DNA from: Thermothielavioides terrestris NRRL 8126
Taxonomy: Eukaryota; Ascomycota; Sordariomycetes; Sordariales; Chaetomiaceae
NCBI RefSeq assembly: GCF_000226115.1
Contig: NC_016461.1
Location: forward strand, 3,038,001-3,102,000
Direction: 5' to 3'
Length of the DNA: 64,000 nt
The translations under genes and the position numbers were made by a program. This document shows, one piece after another, positions 59,766-64,000 of this stretch. The notes under the pieces are model-generated. The model did not search any database. It saw only the letters and a list, made by a program, of their open reading frames with translations, and had not been told where the DNA came from. The stretch's first letter is position 1, and each line of letters starts with the position of its first letter.

Positions 59766-62059
59766 CTAACCAGCGCCCACATCGTCCTCATCAAGCGGCT
59801 CGACCCTGACCAGAATCTCCTCCAGCAGGCCCTCCAAGAAGGTACCGACCTCCTTGCCCATGCCGACGGGCTCCGCCTTGTCGACGTGATCAATCTCCTT
59901 GCACACATGCGCCAGCTTGTACACGAGGCGGCGGATCTTTTCGTGCGCGGCCTCGGCGCGCTGCTGGCTGGGCGTGACGGCGGGGGGCGCCCCGCCGCCG
60001 CCGCCGCCGCCCTGCTGGTGGAGGTTCTGGGCGGCGTGCAGCTGCTGCAGGCGGATCTGGCGGCGCTTGAGCGCTTCTTCCAGGGCCGGGAAGATGACGT
60101 CGTTGAGGGCGTCGAGGTCGCCGTTGGGGTTGGCCGGGGCCGGAGTGGGGAAGGAGAGCGGGTTGCTGCTGCTGGAGGACGATGATGAGGGATCCGCGTT
60201 GGGGTGGGGGCGGGGTAGTTCTTTGGACACGAGCCCTTGGATGGGGGCGTTGCTGCCGTGGGAGGAGGGTTTGTGGGGGAGGTTGAGCGGGGCCGGCGCG
60301 GGCTGCTGTGCGTATGGGTGGGAGGGTGTCTGCTGGGTGGTGTCAGCGGCGGTCTTGCTTTGCAGCGGCTGCTGCTGTGGCCCTCCGCGAAAAGGGGGAA
60401 TCTCTGGGATCGTCATCGGGACCAGCCGCGACGAGGACGCCTTGGAGTGCAGCGACGGGCTCTGGGATTGGATGGCGGAGCCAAGGTTCATCACGCCCAT
60501 CTCCTGCTGCAGCTGCTCATGCAAGACCCGGTCGTAGTCCGGGGAGTTGCTTGCTGGGGTTGGCGGCATGGGCTTGGATACGAGAGATGCACGGGGAGTC
60601 TCGGGCGCCTGCAGTGTCTTCAGCGGCGAGTTTGAGGGTGGTCCTTTCCTTGGCGATGGAGGCAAGTCTGCCTGCGCCGGCACCGGTTTCCTTTGAGGCG
60701 ACACCTGTCTTGATGTGCCCGTCCCACTCGTGCCCTTGAGGGTATCTCTTGTATCAACGGCAAGTTTCGTAGGGCTACCGTCTCGCCTCCTCTCGCCGTA
60801 ATTGTCCGAGGACTCTATCGTCCTGGACGACCTGGCATTGGTCGCCGAGTCACCCATGGGATTCAGCAAGCCCGGCCTGTGGACGATGTTCCCGCGGTCG
60901 CTAACCAAGCGCACGGTCCCAAAGTCCCACATGTCCTCGTTGACGGGCTCCCTGTTCTCGATTTGGTCGCCATCGTCGTCCTCGAAGCTGTCCTCGTCGT
61001 CTTGCTTGTGAGTGACGGCCCATCGGTTATAGCGTTCGATCAGCTCGGTGAGATAGCTCGTCTTCTTCGCCTTCCTGACGAAGGGATGCTTGAGCAGGTC
61101 TCTCGCTGACGGCCGGTCCTTGGGGTCGCGCTGCAAGCACAGTTCGACGAACTCCTTGAAAGCCTTGGTGAAGTTGCCTTCTAACCGCGGGGCCGGGTTC
61201 TTTGGGATCAGGAACAGCACCTTCATGGGGTGGATATCGGCGTACGGAGGTTCGCCGTTGGCAAGCTCCAGCGCCGTGATGCCGAGGGACCAGATGTCGG
61301 CCTTGTGGTCGTAGCCGCTCTGCTTGATGACCTCGGGCGCCATCCAGAACGGCGTGCCCACGAACGTGTTCTTTTTGGTCATGGTTGCGGATAGCTGGCC
61401 CGAGACCCCAAAGTCGGCCAGCTTTACCTGGCCGTTGGCAGACAGCAGGACGTTCGCCGCTGTTATTGTTAGCAGAATATCTCTCTCGGCAGGCATCTCA
61501 GGGGGGCGAACATACCCTTGATGTCCCTGTGTAGCTTCTTGTCTGAGTGCAGGTAGTCCAGGCCCAGCAGCAGCTCGCGCACGATGATGGCGATGTAATC
61601 CTCCCCGATAAGGCCGGGCTTCATGAGATCGGCGCAACTGCCGCCGGCGCAGAACTCCATGACGATCCACAGCTCGGCGCCCTTGGCGTAGGAGCCATAG
61701 TACTTGGTGACGTAGGGCGACTGCAGCTCGGACAAGATGGCGATTTCCTGGATGATGTCCTCTACCTCGTCCTCGGCGCTCTCGATGTCGATGATCTTGA
61801 TGGCCACCGACTGGCCGGTACGCTTGTCCACGCTGGCAGCAGGTCAGCAACCTGGGGGAGCTTACAGGCGAGCATGCATACATACCCTTTGTAGACCTTG
61901 CCGAAGCTGCCTCCGCCTGTGTTGGTCCAGTCAGCCTTGGTCTTTCCGTGGGACACGCGCACGAGAGACCCGACCAATGCAGTATTCTTTGGTGTAGAGC
62001 AGCTCTGGGTCGATCGACCCTTCGGACCCGTCGTACTCCCGGTTCTCGCGGCCCGCCAT
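59766..62059 (-). CDS. Ste20-family protein kinase, GCK-III (MST3/4-like) type
   Basis: Model: exons 62059-61975, 61916-61886, 61832-61516 and 61459-59766 (introns of 58, 53 and 56 bases), 708 residues. The kinase domain is N-terminal: glycine loop GGGSFGKVYKG (29-39, assembled from exons 1 and 2), VAIK with Lys51, HRDIKAANVL (catalytic Asp142, rejoined across intron 3), DFGVSG (Asp160) and GTPFWMAPEV (179-188). WSLGITALELANGEPPYADI follows. The short N-terminus IDPELLYTKEYCIG and the GTPFWMAPE activation loop are typical of germinal-centre kinases of subgroup III. Those signal through MOB/NDR-type networks in septation, polarity and stress. The long tail (about 300-620) is P/S/Q-rich and disordered. 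The last 110 residues (DALNDVIFPALEEALKRRQI, then EKIRRLVYKLAHVCKEIDHV) form a helical domain likely for dimerisation or partner binding. A glycine run lies within it. Confidence 0.93.
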
Positions 62060-64000
62060 GGCTGTTTGTGTATCTTTGTGTATCCCTTGCTTCAAGGGAG
62101 CTGGTTTAGAAGAAGTGGCGGCTGCCGGCGGGTCTGAGGAACCCTCTCGCGTGTTGTTCCGGCAGGTTGCCCTCCTGCAGCGTTTCCTTCAGGAAGCCAG
62201 CCGGCGCGAGCGTGTTCGCACCCTTCTGGCAGTGTCGGCCGCGTGGAGCGAGAGAAGTGGTCGCGACGGTTCGAGCTGACAAGCGAGTGCTTCCAATTTT
62301 CCTCGGCAAGCAATGCGGGGAACAACTCAGACAAGGAGCGGTTGCTGGGTGCAATCAGGTCGTAGGCTGGTGAGGTCGCGGGAAGGCAACAGGGCGAGAG
62401 CTCGAAGCTGCACCGGTGAGGTGTTGGCTCGGCCAATAAGGGAGCCTAGCTGCTGCTCGAAGTAGGAGTTCGTTAACAATGCTGACAGGATGTAATGCGA
62501 TAGCCAGGACAAGGCAAGAGCCTAGGATACAGTCATGCTCAAAGGGGTTCTTGTCCGTGTCGGTATACACTAAATGTTCGGCGTTGTCCACCTCGTGTCT
62601 TAGTTGCTTGGCTGCCCGCAGATCAACAGCGGGCGAAGGAGCGGCGGTGCATGAAGGTTGGAAGCTCAGACCCGCCTCGATCTCGAATCCCAGGGCAACA
62701 AACAGTCAGGCTCAGACGTATTATGTTGAAACAAAAGACACAGAGGAAAAGAGGAACAGTCGCCCTGTTCGAGCATGCGTCGCCGGCAGAGAGGAAGCTC
62801 TCGTTGGCCGTTGCTGTGTCTGGATCCAAGGTTGCCCAGACGGAGACAAGTGCGCAAATGTGGGGTCGAGGCAACACAAGCTCCAGACGTTTGTTTACTG
62901 CGGTCGGCATGCTTGATCCTCGCTCCCCGCCCCCGCCTGCCAGGGGCAAGAGCCGCCTGTGAGCAGGGCGACAGGGGTGCTGAACAACAGTAACTCCACA
63001 AGGTCCTCCAGTTCCCCAGAAACCAGAGACACGGCAATCTCCAACAGGAACACACGAATCAGAGTCGGCGCCGAGACAAATGCCTGCATTGAACGAGAAC
63101 CGCAAATCCATTCTTTTCCGCTGTCAGTGTGGGCGCACACTGTCCACCGTCCAACGCAACGGCGCGCAATGCGCATTGCCGAGTCCGAAGTGGCAACCTG
63201 CAATCCCTGTTGCAATGTGCAGGCGTGAGCATGACAAGAGCTGGAACCGGGTGTAGGTTAACGTTTGCTTTGGTAGCATGGGTCCTGGTGCGGCGCATAA
63301 GAGCCTTGCTGGGCGATGCCCCAGAAGATCTCCAATCCGTTCACTTTGACATCACCTCACCGCTTGCCTCTGAAACCCAGAAAAAGCAGGGCGGTCAGTC
63401 TTCTCAGTATTCCTTCCGCACCCCGCACCGCATCTTCCACACCTTCCGCACCTCACAAATCCTGCGCGGCTGCCAGATCGCCAATCATCTGGGCTTCGTT
63501 TAGCCTGCCCGTAATCCGAGGGATGGATTGGGAAGACCCGGTTGGCTGAGGTGAGCGTGTTCAGCTGCGGTCTGTCAGTCTCCCTGGCGAGTGGGGAATT
63601 GACCAAGGCGCCAGCGTCGATCTCCCGGAGGATCATCAGTCCTCCTTTGTCCTGCAAGTCTGGAGTGTCGGAGGAGCAAGAGCCAAACACCAAGTTGACA
63701 CAATGGCCACGATTCTATTCAGTAGCAAAAAAATGCAAATATGCCCTGTCGGCTCCAGTCCATGCCTGCTGTGTAGGGAGGTTCCGCCGCCCCTCACACC
63801 GACTTCGCCCCGAGGAAGGGAACAACACCAGAGAAATGAAAGAAAAGCCACCGCATCGTGGTCAAAGGGCAGTCTAACCTCCCATGCTCACGTCTGACTG
63901 CGCCCTTCTAGTGGGGTAATACCATCCCTGCCATCCATGCCCAAGCCAAAGAGGAGAAAAGCGGCCACGATGTGGAAAGCGAAAAAAGAAAGATCGAGCC
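62060..64000. other. Intergenic to window end
   Basis: The first few hundred bases are the promoter and leader of the kinase. Beyond that there are many short overlapping frames, none with a recognisable motif or splice-consistent exon chain. A gene starting beyond 64000 cannot be excluded. Confidence 0.45.

Overview
The window looks like a piece of a filamentous ascomycete chromosome, probably Sordariomycetes. Its genes have GC-rich third codon positions and short GT-AG introns, mostly 53 to 149 bases. They encode typical mould proteins: Bud23, an Svp26/Tex261 cargo receptor, a GCK-III kinase, the NAD-isocitrate dehydrogenase subunit Idh1 and a tyrosinase. A sharply bounded A+T-rich island in the same window has the stop-riddled, C-to-T and G-to-A pattern of repeat-induced point mutation (RIP). 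I cannot name the species.

Layout. (1) 1-2127: one intact gene, a D-lactate dehydrogenase-like protein on the minus strand. (2) 2128-20823: the A+T-rich island. I read it as one RIP-damaged DNA transposon of CACTA/EnSpm type. It has inverted ends, clustered 11-base subterminal repeats, a tnp2-like transposase on the minus strand and a second ORF on the plus strand. A complete but RIP-killed Ty3/gypsy chromovirus (3702-13129) is nested in it, with two 594-base LTRs, a 5-base target duplication, gag, pol with chromodomain, and an extra antisense ORF. A small block at 15255-15690 that escaped RIP lies inside the transposase. (3) 20824-31083: gene-poor DNA with a spliced 81-residue cysteine-rich protein, an allantoate-permease-type MFS transporter, and a 371-base MITE. 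(4) 31084-43960: an FAD monooxygenase fused to a DUF6314-like domain, a seven-helix G-protein-coupled receptor, a GH13 alpha-glucosidase and a polyprenol-reductase-like enzyme. (5) 43961-55870: an uncharacterised low-complexity protein, Svp26, Bud23, a tyrosinase and Idh1. (6) 56777-59253: a mosaic of broken coding fragments, a second copy of the MITE and an intron-containing tRNA-Lys(CUU). (7) 59766-62059: a Ste20/GCK-III kinase, then 1.9 kb without a recognisable gene.

The protein-coding genes are mostly unrelated housekeeping or metabolic functions. There is no operon and no convincing secondary-metabolite cluster. The most informative content is the mobile DNA: the nested transposon island, and two diverged copies of a TA-target MITE whose core carries telomere-like CCCTAA repeats and whose two insertion sites were both palindromes. 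All spliced models were built by hand from splice signals and reading frame. Every exon sum is divisible by three, but none is supported by RNA data.
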